A stretch of 34,483 nt of DNA, from the NCBI GenBank assembly GCA_024640985.1, contig JAHEDY010000020.1, positions 1 through 34,483 of the forward strand. The letters are read 5' to 3'. This DNA comes from Gammaproteobacteria bacterium (lineage in GTDB: Bacteria; Pseudomonadota; Gammaproteobacteria; Pseudomonadales; Litorivicinaceae). The notes under the pieces were generated by a model. The model was given only the letters and a program-made list of their open reading frames with translations, made no database searches and had not been told where the DNA came from. The position numbers and the translations under genes are program-made. Shown here piece after piece: positions 17,636 through 26,549 of the stretch (the stretch's first letter is position 1; the number at the start of each line of letters is the position of its first letter).

Positions 17636-18691
17636 ATGACTGTGCTGGTCGCTGATGAAGGACTACTGGGGCTCGCCGAGCTGGTGCCCAGTCATTGTGA
17701 GATCCGTTGGTATTCTGGACGTGATCTCCCACCGACGTTACTGGAGGGTGCGGATGCACTGTTAGTGCGTTCAACCGCTCGTCTCGCCGCACACAAGTTA
17801 CCGGAGTCGATTCGATTGATCGGGACCGCCACGATCGGCACAGACCATCTGCCATTGGCTGACCTTGCTGAGCGAGGAGTGGCGGTTCACTCAGCCCCTG
17901 GATGTAACGCGTTTGCTGTCACGGATTATGTGCTTTCTCATCTGTTCAGTTGGGCAAAATCACGGGGTCGTACGTTGGATCAGGTCACACTTGGGATCAT
18001 CGGTGTCGGCGCAGTTGGCTCACTCTTACATCAACGCGCGCGAGCGCTTGGGATTCAGACTGTGTTATCAGACGATCCTCGCTACGATGCTGGAGCCTTA
18101 TCCGATCATGTGGCATTAGAAGACGTGATCCGGCAATCGGATGTGATCAGCCTTCATGTTCCGCGCATTCCAGTTGGCCACTATCAAACCGATCGTCTAT
18201 TGACTGCCGATTTGTTGTCGCAGATGAGGCGTCAGTCGCTATTAATTAATGCATCACGCGGGCAGGTGTTACACGAACATGACTTGCTCAACCAAACCCA
18301 TTTTGATTTGGTTTTGGATGTATTCCCGAACGAGCCCGTGATCAGTGATGCTCTGATCAGTCGTGCCTGGCGCATCAGTCCTCACATCGCTGGGCATTCT
18401 GCCGAAGGAAAGTATCGCGGAACTAAGCAGATTCTGAGGCTGGTGGCAGATGTTCTTGGATTTGAGTTGGAACCACTCGATGAAGAGACCTTTCTGGCTT
18501 CTGTTGCTGGACCTCGACCGGACTCGCCACATCTCATCGAGACGATTTTACAGGTTTGCCCCATGGCTGAGACTGATCGAAGACTTCGCGATCGCGTTTT
18601 TCGGGCGTTTGAGATGGAAAAGCCAGATTTGTTTGATGAAATTCGAAAAACGTATCGGTTGAGACGAGAATCAGAGTTTTATCCTCTCTAA
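17636..18691 (+). CDS. pdxB: Erythronate-4-phosphate dehydrogenase
   Basis: Second step of the DXP-dependent pyridoxal phosphate pathway, oxidising 4-phosphoerythronate. Start at ATG 17636 has a GGGAG ribosome binding site; length 351 residues (E. coli 378). The NAD-binding loop GIIGVGAVGSLLHQRARALG (about 120-139), SDVISLHVP, LLINASRGQVLHEHDL with Arg208, LVLDVFPNEP with Glu233 and SPHIAGHSAEGKYRGT with His250 match the Arg-Glu-His set of 2-hydroxyacid dehydrogenases. The SAEGKYRGT block and the C-terminal dimerisation domain (LIETILQVCPMAETDRRLRD) separate PdxB from SerA. It is divergent from mfd with about 70 bases between starts. Confidence 0.94.
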   Translation: MTVLVADEGLLGLAELVPSHCEIRWYSGRDLPPTLLEGADALLVRSTARLAAHKLPESIRLIGTATIGTDHLPLADLAERGVAVHSAPGCNAFAVTDYVLSHLFSWAKSRGRTLDQVTLGIIGVGAVGSLLHQRARALGIQTVLSDDPRYDAGALSDHVALEDVIRQSDVISLHVPRIPVGHYQTDRLLTADLLSQMRRQSLLINASRGQVLHEHDLLNQTHFDLVLDVFPNEPVISDALISRAWRISPHIAGHSAEGKYRGTKQILRLVADVLGFELEPLDEETFLASVAGPRPDSPHLIETILQVCPMAETDRRLRDRVFRAFEMEKPDLFDEIRKTYRLRRESEFYPL

Positions 18692-18697
18692 AATATA

Positions 18698-18725
18698 TTG
18701 CGATGCACAATAGATCCCTTATACT
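18698..18725 (+). promoter_or_regulatory. Candidate sigma70 promoter for the 83-residue ORF
   Basis: TTGCGA (18698-18703) and TATACT (18720-18725) are separated by 16 bases, directly after the pdxB stop. Predicted transcription start is near 18732, giving a leader of about 23 bases to the ATG at 18755. A four-of-six -35 with a five-of-six -10 is a fair but not decisive match. Confidence 0.5.
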
Positions 18726-18754
18726 TTAGTGACAATGTTCGCGGGGATGGATCG

Positions 18755-19006
18755 ATGCGATTGAAATTAACAGAGTGGTCAGGATCAACGGCTGATCAGG
18801 CGTTATCAGCTCGTGGTATGGAGCACGCCGAAATCGAAGCGCTTGTGCAGCACGCAAAATATGAGCGCATTCGGCCACTTCGTGCGTTGCTCGAGTTAAT
18901 GGCGAACTTCATGACGTTTTGCCGCTGGCGTGGCGAGATCCACATGAATGGACGTCGTATTGGCCCTGTCCATCATCAAATCTTCCACAATCCTCGAAAG
19001 AAATAA
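18755..19006 (+). CDS. Hypothetical small basic protein, 83 residues
   Basis: I do not recognise this family. From ATG 18755 the product starts MRLKLTEWSGSTADQALSAR and ends in a basic, His-rich tail GRRIGPVHHQIFHNPRKK. The middle (about 25-60) is predicted to be helical with hydrophobic LLELMANFMTFCRWRG, short of a true membrane segment. A GGGG-rich purine stretch precedes the ATG, and a candidate promoter lies at 18698-18725. An in-frame TTG at 18698 would start inside that promoter, so I prefer the ATG. It sits between pdxB and the convergent metH, followed at once by a strong hairpin. A real gene is likely given promoter, start and terminator-like hairpin, but no homology is claimed. Confidence 0.6.
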   Translation: MRLKLTEWSGSTADQALSARGMEHAEIEALVQHAKYERIRPLRALLELMANFMTFCRWRGEIHMNGRRIGPVHHQIFHNPRKK

Positions 19007-19011
19007 CGTGG

Positions 19012-19033
19012 TCTCACCCAAGAATGGGTGAGA
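19012..19033. terminator. Hairpin between the small ORF and metH, possible bidirectional terminator
   Basis: TCTCACCCA (19012-19020), loop AGAA, TGGGTGAGA (19025-19033) form a perfect nine-base stem. It overlaps the last codons and the stop of metH. Downstream on the minus strand the sequence becomes T-rich (TTATTTCTTTC) after about five bases; on the plus strand there is no T-run. It may terminate or stabilise metH transcripts, and block convergent read-through. Confidence 0.5.
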
Positions 19034-22000
19034 GCCAACGTGCATTTTCATCCACAGCTTCATCGCGAAGTGCAGCGTACGTCTTCAATTGATCCTGTCC
19101 GATTTGTCCCAGCGTGAAGTAACGCGCGTCTGGATGCGCAAAATAAAATCCACTCACTGAGGCGGTCGGCCACATCGCCAAGCTCTCAGTCAACGAGATT
19201 CCTGTGGCAGTTTCAACATCCAGCAGTGACCACAGTGAGCGCTTCTCGCGATGATCTGGGCAGGCTGGATAGCCAGGTGCCGGACGGATGCCACGGTACT
19301 TTTCTCGAATTAATTCGTCATTCGATAAGGTTTCGTCACAGGCGTAGCCCCAGAACTCTGTTCGGATTCTGCGGTGCAGATGTTCTGCAAAGCTTTCAGC
19401 AAAACGGTCAGCCAAGGCCTTCAGTAGAATGGCCTGGTAGTCATCGTGTGCGTCTTCAAAGGCTTTGACATGTGCGTCGATGCCGTGACCGGTGGTGACT
19501 GCGAATGTACCGATGAAGTCTAATTGTCCGGATTCTTTCGGAGCGATGAAATCACTGAGGCACAGTTGTGGCTTGCCATCAGGCATCGGGCGTTGTTGTC
19601 TCAGCCAGTGTGTTCTCAAAAGCTCACGCTCGTGGTCTTCGGGGTCTAAAATGACAATGCTATTGCCTTCGGAATAGGCTGGAAAACAGCCTGCGACCGC
19701 GTCTGCTCGCAACCACTTTTCATCGATGATTCGATCGAGCATCCCTTGGGCATCGTCAAACAGCTGACGTGCCTCTGGTCCTTTTCTCGGATCATTCAAG
19801 ATATCCGGGAATCGACCACTGAACTCCCAAGCATTGAAAAACGGCATCCAGTCGATGGTGTCTACAAGCGCATCCAAGGGATAATCATTCAACACAATCC
19901 GCCCGATGGAATTGGGTGTGACGATGGTGGAATGATCAAAGGTGAGATTGGCTGCACGTGCATTGGCATCAACAATGGATAAGAGCTTTTTTGGTGCTTT
20001 ACCAGCATGTGCTTTGCGCTTGGTCTCGTGATCATCACGAATGGATTGATGGTAAGCATCGCGTTCATCACTTAATAGCTTCGAGGCAACACCGACAGCA
20101 CGGGACGCATCTTTGACATAGAGCACCGGACCTGAATACGCCGGATCGATCTTCACGGATGTGTGAGCAGGCGAGGTGGTTGCTCCACCAATCAAAAGAG
20201 GACAGGTAAACCCTTGACGTTCCATTTCAGAGGCAACTGTTACCATTTCATCAAGCGATGGTGTGATCAGACCGGATAAACCAATGATGTCCGCGTTGTG
20301 CTCGCGTGCTGCATCTAAAATCGTCTGAGTCGGGACCATGACGCCTAAATCAATGACCTTGAAGTTGTTGCACTGAAGAACAACGCCGACAATGTTTTTG
20401 CCGATGTCATGCACATCACCTTTGACCGTCGCCATGATGATGACCCCATGTTCTTGGCTGGTATCACCGGCGGCTTCTTTCTCTTCTTCGATGAACGGAA
20501 TCAAGTGCGCCACCGCTTTTTTCATGACTCGCGCAGACTTCACGACCTGAGGTAGAAACATCTTTCCGGCTCCGAAGAGGTCGCCGACGGTATTCATCCC
20601 GTCCATCAAGGGCCCTTCGATGACCGATAAGGGCCGAGGTGCTTTTAATCGCGCTTCTTCGGTATCTCCGACAACATGCGTATCGATCCCTTTGATCAAG
20701 GCGTAAGCCAGTCGCTCTTCACAGGACCCATTGCGCCACTCGGCAACGGTTGTATCCTCGTCTTCTCGATCAACATTGTACGTCGGTGCAGCATCGACCA
20801 AGCGTTCAGTAGAATCATCACGACGATTTAAAATCACGTCCTCAACCAATTCCCTCAGTTTGGAATCGATGTCTTCATAGATCGCTAACTGTCCAGCATT
20901 GACGATTCCCATCGAAAGTCCTTGGCGGATAGCGTGGAATAAGAAGACGGAGTGCATCGCTTCACGCACCGCATTGTTGCCCCGGAATGAGAATGAGACG
21001 TTCGAGATGCCACCTGAGATGGAACTGTGTGGACAATGCTCGGTAATGTCGCGACAGGCCTCAATGAAATCGAGCGCGTAGTTATTGTGTTCTTCGATTC
21101 CTGTGGCAACGGCAAAGACGTTGGGATCAAAGATAATATCCTCCGGAGGAAATCCAATGGTCTCTGTCAGAATCTTGTAAGAGCGTTGGCAGATTTCGAG
21201 TTTTCGAGCTTGAGTATCCGCCTGACCGGTTTCATCAAAAGCCATCACCACAACAGCAAATCCGTATTGCCGAATTTTTCGTGCTTGTTCGACGAAAATG
21301 GCTTCGCCTTCTTTCAAAGAAATTGAATTGATGATGCCTTTGCCCTGAACGCATTGCATTCCAGCTTCTAAGATGTCCCATTTCGATGAATCGATCATCA
21401 CAGGCACTCGGGAAATGTCAGGTTCAGATGCGATCAGGTTCAAGAAAGTCACCATGGCCGATTGCGAGTCGAGCATGCCTTCATCCATATTGATATCGAT
21501 GATCTGGGCTCCGTTTTCCACCTGTTGTCTGGCAACAGCTAAGGCTTCATCGAACTCGCCGTTCAGAATTAAGCGTTTGAACATCGCAGATCCTGTGACG
21601 TTGGTTCGTTCTCCAACATTCACAAAGCCGGTCGTTTCATCGGCAATAAAGGGTTCAAGGCCAGACAATCGCATCAGAGGTTTCATCGCTGGAATCTCTC
21701 GTGGCTTCTCAGATGCGACCTGATTGGCGATGAGGCGGATGTGTTCGGGAGTGGTTCCACAACAGCCGCCGATGATATTGACCAGCCCGGCTCTCGCATA
21801 TTCGGCGACGATATCTGCCATTTCAGCAGCGTCTAAGTCGTATTCGCCGAACTGGTTTGGAAGGCCAGCATTGGGGTGTGCGGAAACAAAGGTATCAGCG
21901 ACGCGTGACAGATCCGCCAAAAATGGACGCAGCTCGTGTGGTCCAAGTGCGCAATTGAGACCAATTGTGAGGGGTTTGGCATGACGAACAGAGAACCAGA

Positions 22001-22682
22001 AGGCTTCGGTTGTCTGCCCCGACAAGGTCCGGCCTGAGGCATCCGTGATGGTCCCGGAGATCATGATACGGATCTGGATGCCGGTTTCTCGGGCGACCTC
22101 GTCAATTGCAAACAGCGCGGCTTTGGCATTTAAAGTGTCGAAAATGGTTTCTACCAGGATCAGATCAGCGCCGCCTTCCAACAGCGCGCGGGTGGCCTCT
22201 GTATAGGTTTTGACGAGTTGGCTGAAGGTAATATTTCTTGCCCCGGGGTCATTTACATCGGGGCTGATCGAGCAGGTTCTATTGGTTGGGCCGAGAACAC
22301 CGGCCACCAGCACAGGTCGATCGTAGGAATCGGCGACTGTTCGTGCGAGCTTTGCGGCCTCACGATTCAGTTCGCTGACCAAATCTTCCATGGCGTAATC
22401 AGCCATCGACGGATGATTCGAATTAAAGGTGTTAGTTTCAAGGATGCTCGCACCGGCATCGGCATACGCTTTGTGGATCGATGCGATCAGGTCTGGCTGT
22501 GTGATGGTCAGCAGATCATTATTTCCTTTGAGATCTTGGGGAAAATCCTTGAATCGACCACCACGATAGTCGCTTTCACCAAGACCCGCGCCTTGGATCA
22601 TGGTTCCCATGCCGCCATCTAAAATGACGATGGATTCTGTTAGTGTGGACTCAAGCCACTCGATGCGATCGTCACGTGTCAT
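19014..22682 (-). CDS. metH: Cobalamin-dependent methionine synthase
   Basis: Transfers methyl from 5-methyltetrahydrofolate through cobalamin to homocysteine. At 1222 residues it is full length (E. coli 1227) with all four modules: the homocysteine/zinc barrel ([30 protein letters not shown] with zinc Cys), the pterin-binding barrel ([40 protein letters not shown]), the cap and B12 domain ([20 protein letters not shown] with the lower-ligand His, [16 protein letters not shown]) and the AdoMet reactivation domain ([15 protein letters not shown]). ATG overlaps the metF stop as ATGA, so it is coupled to metF. No cobalamin riboswitch is present; control is probably through the upstream ArsR-type gene. 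Confidence 0.98.
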   Translation of the reverse strand: MTRDDRIEWLESTLTESIVILDGGMGTMIQGAGLGESDYRGGRFKDFPQDLKGNNDLLTITQPDLIASIHKAYADAGASILETNTFNSNHPSMADYAMEDLVSELNREAAKLARTVADSYDRPVLVAGVLGPTNRTCSISPDVNDPGARNITFSQLVKTYTEATRALLEGGADLILVETIFDTLNAKAALFAIDEVARETGIQIRIMISGTITDASGRTLSGQTTEAFWFSVRHAKPLTIGLNCALGPHELRPFLADLSRVADTFVSAHPNAGLPNQFGEYDLDAAEMADIVAEYARAGLVNIIGGCCGTTPEHIRLIANQVASEKPREIPAMKPLMRLSGLEPFIADETTGFVNVGERTNVTGSAMFKRLILNGEFDEALAVARQQVENGAQIIDINMDEGMLDSQSAMVTFLNLIASEPDISRVPVMIDSSKWDILEAGMQCVQGKGIINSISLKEGEAIFVEQARKIRQYGFAVVVMAFDETGQADTQARKLEICQRSYKILTETIGFPPEDIIFDPNVFAVATGIEEHNNYALDFIEACRDITEHCPHSSISGGISNVSFSFRGNNAVREAMHSVFLFHAIRQGLSMGIVNAGQLAIYEDIDSKLRELVEDVILNRRDDSTERLVDAAPTYNVDREDEDTTVAEWRNGSCEERLAYALIKGIDTHVVGDTEEARLKAPRPLSVIEGPLMDGMNTVGDLFGAGKMFLPQVVKSARVMKKAVAHLIPFIEEEKEAAGDTSQEHGVIIMATVKGDVHDIGKNIVGVVLQCNNFKVIDLGVMVPTQTILDAAREHNADIIGLSGLITPSLDEMVTVASEMERQGFTCPLLIGGATTSPAHTSVKIDPAYSGPVLYVKDASRAVGVASKLLSDERDAYHQSIRDDHETKRKAHAGKAPKKLLSIVDANARAANLTFDHSTIVTPNSIGRIVLNDYPLDALVDTIDWMPFFNAWEFSGRFPDILNDPRKGPEARQLFDDAQGMLDRIIDEKWLRADAVAGCFPAYSEGNSIVILDPEDHERELLRTHWLRQQRPMPDGKPQLCLSDFIAPKESGQLDFIGTFAVTTGHGIDAHVKAFEDAHDDYQAILLKALADRFAESFAEHLHRRIRTEFWGYACDETLSNDELIREKYRGIRPAPGYPACPDHREKRSLWSLLDVETATGISLTESLAMWPTASVSGFYFAHPDARYFTLGQIGQDQLKTYAALRDEAVDENARWLSPILG

Positions 22683-23533
22683 GCGTTACCCCGAACTCCT
22701 AAAGCGTGACAGACAGCAAAGCTTAAGTCCGCACGATTTAATGTATAAAAATGGAAGTCGTCGACACCCTCGCGACCGAGATTTTCAGCCTGCGATACCG
22801 CAGCATGAGCTGCAATCAGTTGGCGTGTGCTTGGGTCCTCATCGAGTCCTTCAAACAACGTTTTCAACGTCGCTGGAATCGATGCGCCACAGGCGTCTGC
22901 GAACCGGACTAAGGTGTTGAAGTTGGTCACCGGTAGAATCCCTGGAATTAATTCAACATTGATGTTTGCTGCAGCCACACGGTCTCGAAACCGCAAGAAA
23001 ATTGCGTTATCAAAAAAGAATTGGGTGATGGCACGATGTCCGCCGGCATCGACTTTGCGCTTGAGATTATCCAGATCGGTGTCCGCCGAGATCGCTTGTG
23101 GATGCGTCTCGGGATAGGCTGCGACAAAGAGTTCAAATGGATGTTTTGCGAGCAGGCCTTCGACCAAATCCGAAGCGTAGGCATAGCCATTTGGGTGTGG
23201 TTGATAGTCGGCTTCAGCACCACCTTCAGGGTCGCCACGAAGCGCGACGATTTGTCGGACCCCCATCGACCAGTAGTCATCCGCGATTGCATCGATTTCA
23301 TCACGCGGCGCGCCAACACAGGTCAGATGTGGCACAGGCTTGAGTTCGGTTTTCGTCAAAATGCTCTGGATCACTTGATGGGTCCGCTCACGTGTCGAGC
23401 CATCAGCCCCATAAGTCACAGACACAAATTCAGGATTCAACGGGGCTAATCGTTCGACCGTTTTCCAAAGACTCGCCTCAGCTTCGGGAGTTTTGGGGGG
23501 GAAAAATTCAAACGATACGCGAGGCGCACTCAT
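22679..23533 (-). CDS. metF: 5,10-methylenetetrahydrofolate reductase
   Basis: FAD enzyme that makes 5-methyltetrahydrofolate for MetH. The start at ATG 23533 (284 residues) has AAGGA eight bases upstream; an in-frame TTG two codons earlier is less likely. Catalytic residues are visible: Glu9 in [11 protein letters not shown] and Asp101 in [11 protein letters not shown], equivalent to Glu28 and Asp120 of E. coli MetF. Other conserved blocks are [38 protein letters not shown] and [11 protein letters not shown]. It lies two bases after the ArsR-methyltransferase stop and overlaps metH by four bases, forming one regulator-metF-metH operon. Confidence 0.97.
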   Translation of the reverse strand: MSAPRVSFEFFPPKTPEAEASLWKTVERLAPLNPEFVSVTYGADGSTRERTHQVIQSILTKTELKPVPHLTCVGAPRDEIDAIADDYWSMGVRQIVALRGDPEGGAEADYQPHPNGYAYASDLVEGLLAKHPFELFVAAYPETHPQAISADTDLDNLKRKVDAGGHRAITQFFFDNAIFLRFRDRVAAANINVELIPGILPVTNFNTLVRFADACGASIPATLKTLFEGLDEDPSTRQLIAAHAAVSQAENLGREGVDDFHFYTLNRADLSFAVCHALGVRGNA

Positions 23534-23535
23534 GT

Positions 23536-24465
23536 TCAATCCTTATTCTTTTCTGAAACCAATAAACTGATATCCAAGACATCGCCAGGGAGGACGTTGG
23601 TGGACGAAATCGTCAGTCCAGCTTCTAAAAGCCAGTGGTGGATATCGGAGATTCTGATACTGACCGACGGAGGCGTTTTTGCCTCGGCTGCCGCGGTAAA
23701 TGCCACCAAGAGCAATCGGCCATTGGGTTTCAGGACTCGGGTGGCTTCTTTGATTAATGCGTCGGGATTGGATGCGAAATACAACACTTGATCAATGGTG
23801 ACCGTATCAAAATGCCGTGCCGGAAATCGCATTTGATACATATCTTCTTGGCGAACCGTGAGATGAGGAAGATCTGCGTCGGCCAGCGCGTTTCTTGCGA
23901 CCATCACCATTTTTTTTGAGAGATCAATGCCGACACCGCTAGCCGCTAAAGGTCCAGCAATTTTGAGCATGCGACCTGTTCCGGTCGCGATATCTAATAA
24001 ATGTCCAACCGGCTTTCCAGATAGAGCCTCTTGAACGGCATCACTGAAGCGTTGTTCGTCACCATGGTATTCGTGCAAGCGCAACCAATCAGGCACTTCT
24101 GTTTCAACAAATTCTTCGGATAATTTTGCACGTGCATCACGCAGTTCATTGAGTCGTGCTTGATCTAATTCCATCAGATCATCATCGACCGGCAACTGCT
24201 CCAATAAATCGTGAACCAATTGCTGACAGGGCACATTCTGGGCGACTCGATAAAATACCCAGTGCTGCTCACGAAAGCTTTCGAGCACTCCTGCATCTTG
24301 TAATAGTTTTAAATGACGAGAAACACGCGGCTGTGATTGGCCGACAATCCGCATCAGTTCTGATACAGTCAACTCGCCTTGTGCGCATAAGCGCGTCAGC
24401 CGGAACCGAGTGGGTTCAGCTATCGCTTTTAATGCGTCGATATAGTCGTCATAGGATGTCCACAT
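23536..24465 (-). CDS. ArsR-family regulator fused to a SAM-binding methyltransferase domain, SahR-like
   Basis: A 309-residue two-domain protein. Residues 8-75 are an ArsR-type winged helix (KAIAEPTRFRLTRLCAQGEL, then VGQSQPRVSRHLKLLQDAGV). Residues about 130-300 are a class I methyltransferase fold with motif I LLDIATGTGRML (156-167), GIDLSKKMV, a DMYQMRFPARHFDTVTIDQVLYF block and VLKPNGRLLLVAF. ArsR proteins with this C-terminal domain next to metF/metH are known in Proteobacteria; SahR senses S-adenosylhomocysteine and represses methionine-cycle genes. Here it heads the metF-metH operon, which fits. The metal-binding Cys motif of metal-sensing ArsR proteins is absent. The minus-strand leader is probably very short or missing. 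Confidence 0.88.
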   Translation of the reverse strand: MWTSYDDYIDALKAIAEPTRFRLTRLCAQGELTVSELMRIVGQSQPRVSRHLKLLQDAGVLESFREQHWVFYRVAQNVPCQQLVHDLLEQLPVDDDLMELDQARLNELRDARAKLSEEFVETEVPDWLRLHEYHGDEQRFSDAVQEALSGKPVGHLLDIATGTGRMLKIAGPLAASGVGIDLSKKMVMVARNALADADLPHLTVRQEDMYQMRFPARHFDTVTIDQVLYFASNPDALIKEATRVLKPNGRLLLVAFTAAAEAKTPPSVSIRISDIHHWLLEAGLTISSTNVLPGDVLDISLLVSEKNKD

Positions 24466-24471
24466 GACGGA

Positions 24472-24477
24472 TATAAT
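24472..24477 (+). promoter_or_regulatory. Perfect -10 hexamer facing the HIBYL-CoA hydrolase-like gene
   Basis: TATAAT on the plus strand, overlapping the minus-strand -10. No good -35 is seen 16-18 bases upstream. Transcription from here would start near 24484, inside the proposed operator, and leave a leader of about 29 bases. Confidence 0.35.
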
Positions 24478-24502
24478 AATATAAAGATATCCTTATGTTC
24501 AA
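24473..24502 (-). promoter_or_regulatory. Candidate promoter of the regulator-metF-metH operon, possibly leaderless
   Basis: On the minus strand, TTGAAC (24502-24497) and TATTAT (24478-24473) are 18 bases apart. Only seven bases separate the -10 from the ATG at 24465, so transcription would begin at or next to the start codon, and no ribosome binding site is visible. The palindrome 24479-24498 almost fills the spacer. Confidence 0.5.
24479..24498. promoter_or_regulatory. Candidate SahR-type operator
   Basis: The 20 bases read ATATAAAGATATCCTTATGT; eight of ten base pairs are symmetric, with the central AAGATATCCTT core nearly palindromic. It is in the only intergenic gap (24466-24512) between the ArsR-type regulator and the divergent operon, and lies between the candidate -35 and -10 of the regulator operon. 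From memory, AT-rich palindromes of similar form are proposed for ArsR/SahR proteins of the methionine cycle; this needs checking against a motif collection. Confidence 0.55.
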
Positions 24503-24512
24503 TGGAGATTTG

Positions 24513-25643
24513 ATGTTAGAGCCTACCGTTCATTTTCACACCATTCCGCTGAAACAATCCGAAGGCCTTTTAGGTGTCGCGGTCATGGACCGCCCAAAGG
24601 CACTGAATGCCTTGGATCACACCATGATTCGAGAACTATTAACGATCGTTGAGACCGTTGAGTCGGATACATCGATCCGGGGATTGTGGATCGAATCCTC
24701 TGCTGAAAAAGCGTTTTGCGCCGGTGGTGATGTGCGTGATGTGACCAACAATGGACAAGCTGGCGGATTAACGGACCTGAGTAATTCCTCAGACTATTTG
24801 GCTGATGAATATCTGTTGGATGTTGGGTTGCGGTACTGCTCGAAACCGGTATTTGCCTGGGGTGATGGTTACATCATGGGTGGCGGAATGGGCGTGTTCC
24901 AAGGCGCTGATGTTCGTTTCGTCACCGAGTATTCAAGTCTTGCGATGCCAGAAGTCCGCATTGGTTTTGTTCCAGACTGTGGTGGCAGTTGGTTTTTGAA
25001 CCATGTCCCAAAGGGCCTCGGAATCTGTTTGGCGATGAGTGGCGCAACGGTCGGGGCAGCCGATGGTTGTTGGTTGAATCTGGCTGATTGGTTGTTACCA
25101 AGAGCGGAGAAATCGGCACTCTTTGATGCTGCGCTCGCGCTCAATTATGCGTCAAAATCTCAGGCATTAGCCGAACTCGGTTCGATCCTTAAAGAAGCAA
25201 CGACTGAATCTCCAAGGCAAGGTCCTTGGGAAGAAAATGGTGCGCGATTGGCCAATAGTATTCGTCACCAAACGCCACTGAACGTTTGGCACGCCATGCA
25301 GGCCTGGCATCATGATGTCCCGGAGTTATTTATCGGGCTTGAGCAAGCAAGCCCAGGCGCTGCTATGGTTGCTGGCTATCAGCAACAGCGCATGAAATAT
25401 CAAAGTCTCATTCATGCGGTACTTCAAGAACACGATATCGGAATGCAGATGTTGTCGGATGGTGAGTGGTGTGAAGGTGTTCGCGCTCTCCTGATCGACA
25501 AGGATAAAAATCCTCAGTGGCGATTTGCGACCATCGAAGAGGTCACGCCTGACTGGATACAGGCGATGTTAGCCCCCATGGAGTGGACAACCACACATCC
25601 CTTGGCAGCCAAGTTAGCTGCCAAAGGACTATTGCACGATTAA
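24513..25643 (+). CDS. Crotonase-fold 3-hydroxyisobutyryl-CoA hydrolase-like protein
   Basis: A 376-residue enoyl-CoA hydratase/isomerase superfamily member. ATG 24513 has GGAG five bases upstream; ATG 24495 has no such site and lies in the proposed operator. Motifs: AFCAGGDVRDV (68-77), GYIMGGGMGVFQGADVRFVTE with the oxyanion-hole glycines, and LAMPEVRIGFVPDCGGSWFL with Glu147 and Asp155. That Glu/Asp pair spaced by eight residues, and a length well above the 260 of plain hydratases, point to HIBYL-CoA hydrolase (valine catabolism; human Glu169/Asp177). The next gene, a 3-hydroxyisobutyrate dehydrogenase homologue, would use its product. A different short-chain acyl-CoA substrate cannot be excluded. 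Confidence 0.82.
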   Translation: MLEPTVHFHTIPLKQSEGLLGVAVMDRPKALNALDHTMIRELLTIVETVESDTSIRGLWIESSAEKAFCAGGDVRDVTNNGQAGGLTDLSNSSDYLADEYLLDVGLRYCSKPVFAWGDGYIMGGGMGVFQGADVRFVTEYSSLAMPEVRIGFVPDCGGSWFLNHVPKGLGICLAMSGATVGAADGCWLNLADWLLPRAEKSALFDAALALNYASKSQALAELGSILKEATTESPRQGPWEENGARLANSIRHQTPLNVWHAMQAWHHDVPELFIGLEQASPGAAMVAGYQQQRMKYQSLIHAVLQEHDIGMQMLSDGEWCEGVRALLIDKDKNPQWRFATIEEVTPDWIQAMLAPMEWTTTHPLAAKLAAKGLLHD

Positions 25644-25664
25644 GACAACGATAAAGGACTCCAC

Positions 25665-26549
25665 ATGAAAGTGTCATTTTTAGGATTAGGCGTGATGGGA
25701 TATCCCATGGCTGGTCATTTGGCGAAAGCGGGACATGAGGTCACGGTTTATAATAGAACGTTTCAGAAAGCACAGCAGTGGGCTCAGGAGTTTGGTGGTC
25801 AACCCGCCAAAACCCCGAAAGAAGCTGCTGTTGGCCAAGATATCGTGTTCGCCTGTGTGGGTAACGACGATGATTTAAGAAGTATCACCTTGGGAGATGA
25901 CGGGGCCTTTGCTGGAATGAGTGAAGGCGCGCTCTTCGTGGATCACACCACAGCCAGCGCTGAGGTGGCTCGCGAACTCGGTGCGATGGCAAAATCGCTC
26001 AATGTTGGATTTATGGATGCGCCCGTGTCGGGTGGCCAGCAGGGTGCAGAGAATGGTGCCCTAACGGTGATGGTTGGCGGTAGCCAAGCGCATTTTGATC
26101 GAGCCGCTCCCGTGATTGACGCCTTTGCCCGCGCATGTACCCTGATGGGAGACGTTGGTGCCGGTCAATTAACCAAGATGGTCAATCAAATCTGTATTGC
26201 CGGTCTCGTTGAGGCCTTATCTGAAGGGTTATCCTTTGCCCGGGCAGCAGGCCTTGACGCCCACAAAGTCGTGGATGTGATCAGTAAAGGTGCTGCACAA
26301 TCTTGGCAAATGGAAAATCGCTACAAAACGATGCTCGCTGATGAGTTTGAGCATGGCTTTGCCGTCGATTGGATGCGTAAAGATTTGTCCATCTGTTTGG
26401 CTGAAGCGCGGAAGAATGGATCAGCGTTACCCATTACCGCGGCTGTTGACCAGTTGTATGGCGAAGTCCAAGCGATGGGCGGAAACCGTTGGGATACATC
26501 CAGCTTATTTGCGCGCCTTGAGGCGATGCGCCAGCACGGTGGCAAATAA
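25665..26549 (+). CDS. mmsB: 3-hydroxyisobutyrate dehydrogenase family protein
   Basis: A 294-residue beta-hydroxyacid dehydrogenase. The NAD(P) loop is SFLGLGVMGYPMAGHLAKAG (about 4-23); FMDAPVSGGQQGAENGALTVMVGG (about 117-139) is the substrate-binding block; and GAGQLTKMVNQ supplies catalytic Lys171. The C-terminal domain has EHGFAVDWMRKDLSICLAEA. Paired with the HIBYL-CoA hydrolase-like gene 21 bases upstream, oxidation of 3-hydroxyisobutyrate to methylmalonate semialdehyde in valine breakdown is the best guess. The family also includes tartronate semialdehyde reductase (GlxR), which would connect to glycolate metabolism, so the gene symbol is provisional. AAAGGA precedes the ATG. The last 11 bases overlap recX. 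Confidence 0.8.
   Translation: MKVSFLGLGVMGYPMAGHLAKAGHEVTVYNRTFQKAQQWAQEFGGQPAKTPKEAAVGQDIVFACVGNDDDLRSITLGDDGAFAGMSEGALFVDHTTASAEVARELGAMAKSLNVGFMDAPVSGGQQGAENGALTVMVGGSQAHFDRAAPVIDAFARACTLMGDVGAGQLTKMVNQICIAGLVEALSEGLSFARAAGLDAHKVVDVISKGAAQSWQMENRYKTMLADEFEHGFAVDWMRKDLSICLAEARKNGSALPITAAVDQLYGEVQAMGGNRWDTSSLFARLEAMRQHGGK

Noticed and set aside
22218-22622. Plus-strand open frames antisense to metH and metF (22218-22622, 23021-23449)
   Set aside because: They run opposite to highly conserved coding regions and have no recognisable domain.
24466-24512. SAM or cobalamin riboswitch for the metF-metH operon
   Set aside because: The gap is only 47 bases and the transcript seems to start at the ATG, so no riboswitch can fit.
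26290-26538. N-terminal extension of recX inside the dehydrogenase gene
   Set aside because: The residues are a shadow of the dehydrogenase frame; the RecX domain starts at the GTG at 26539.
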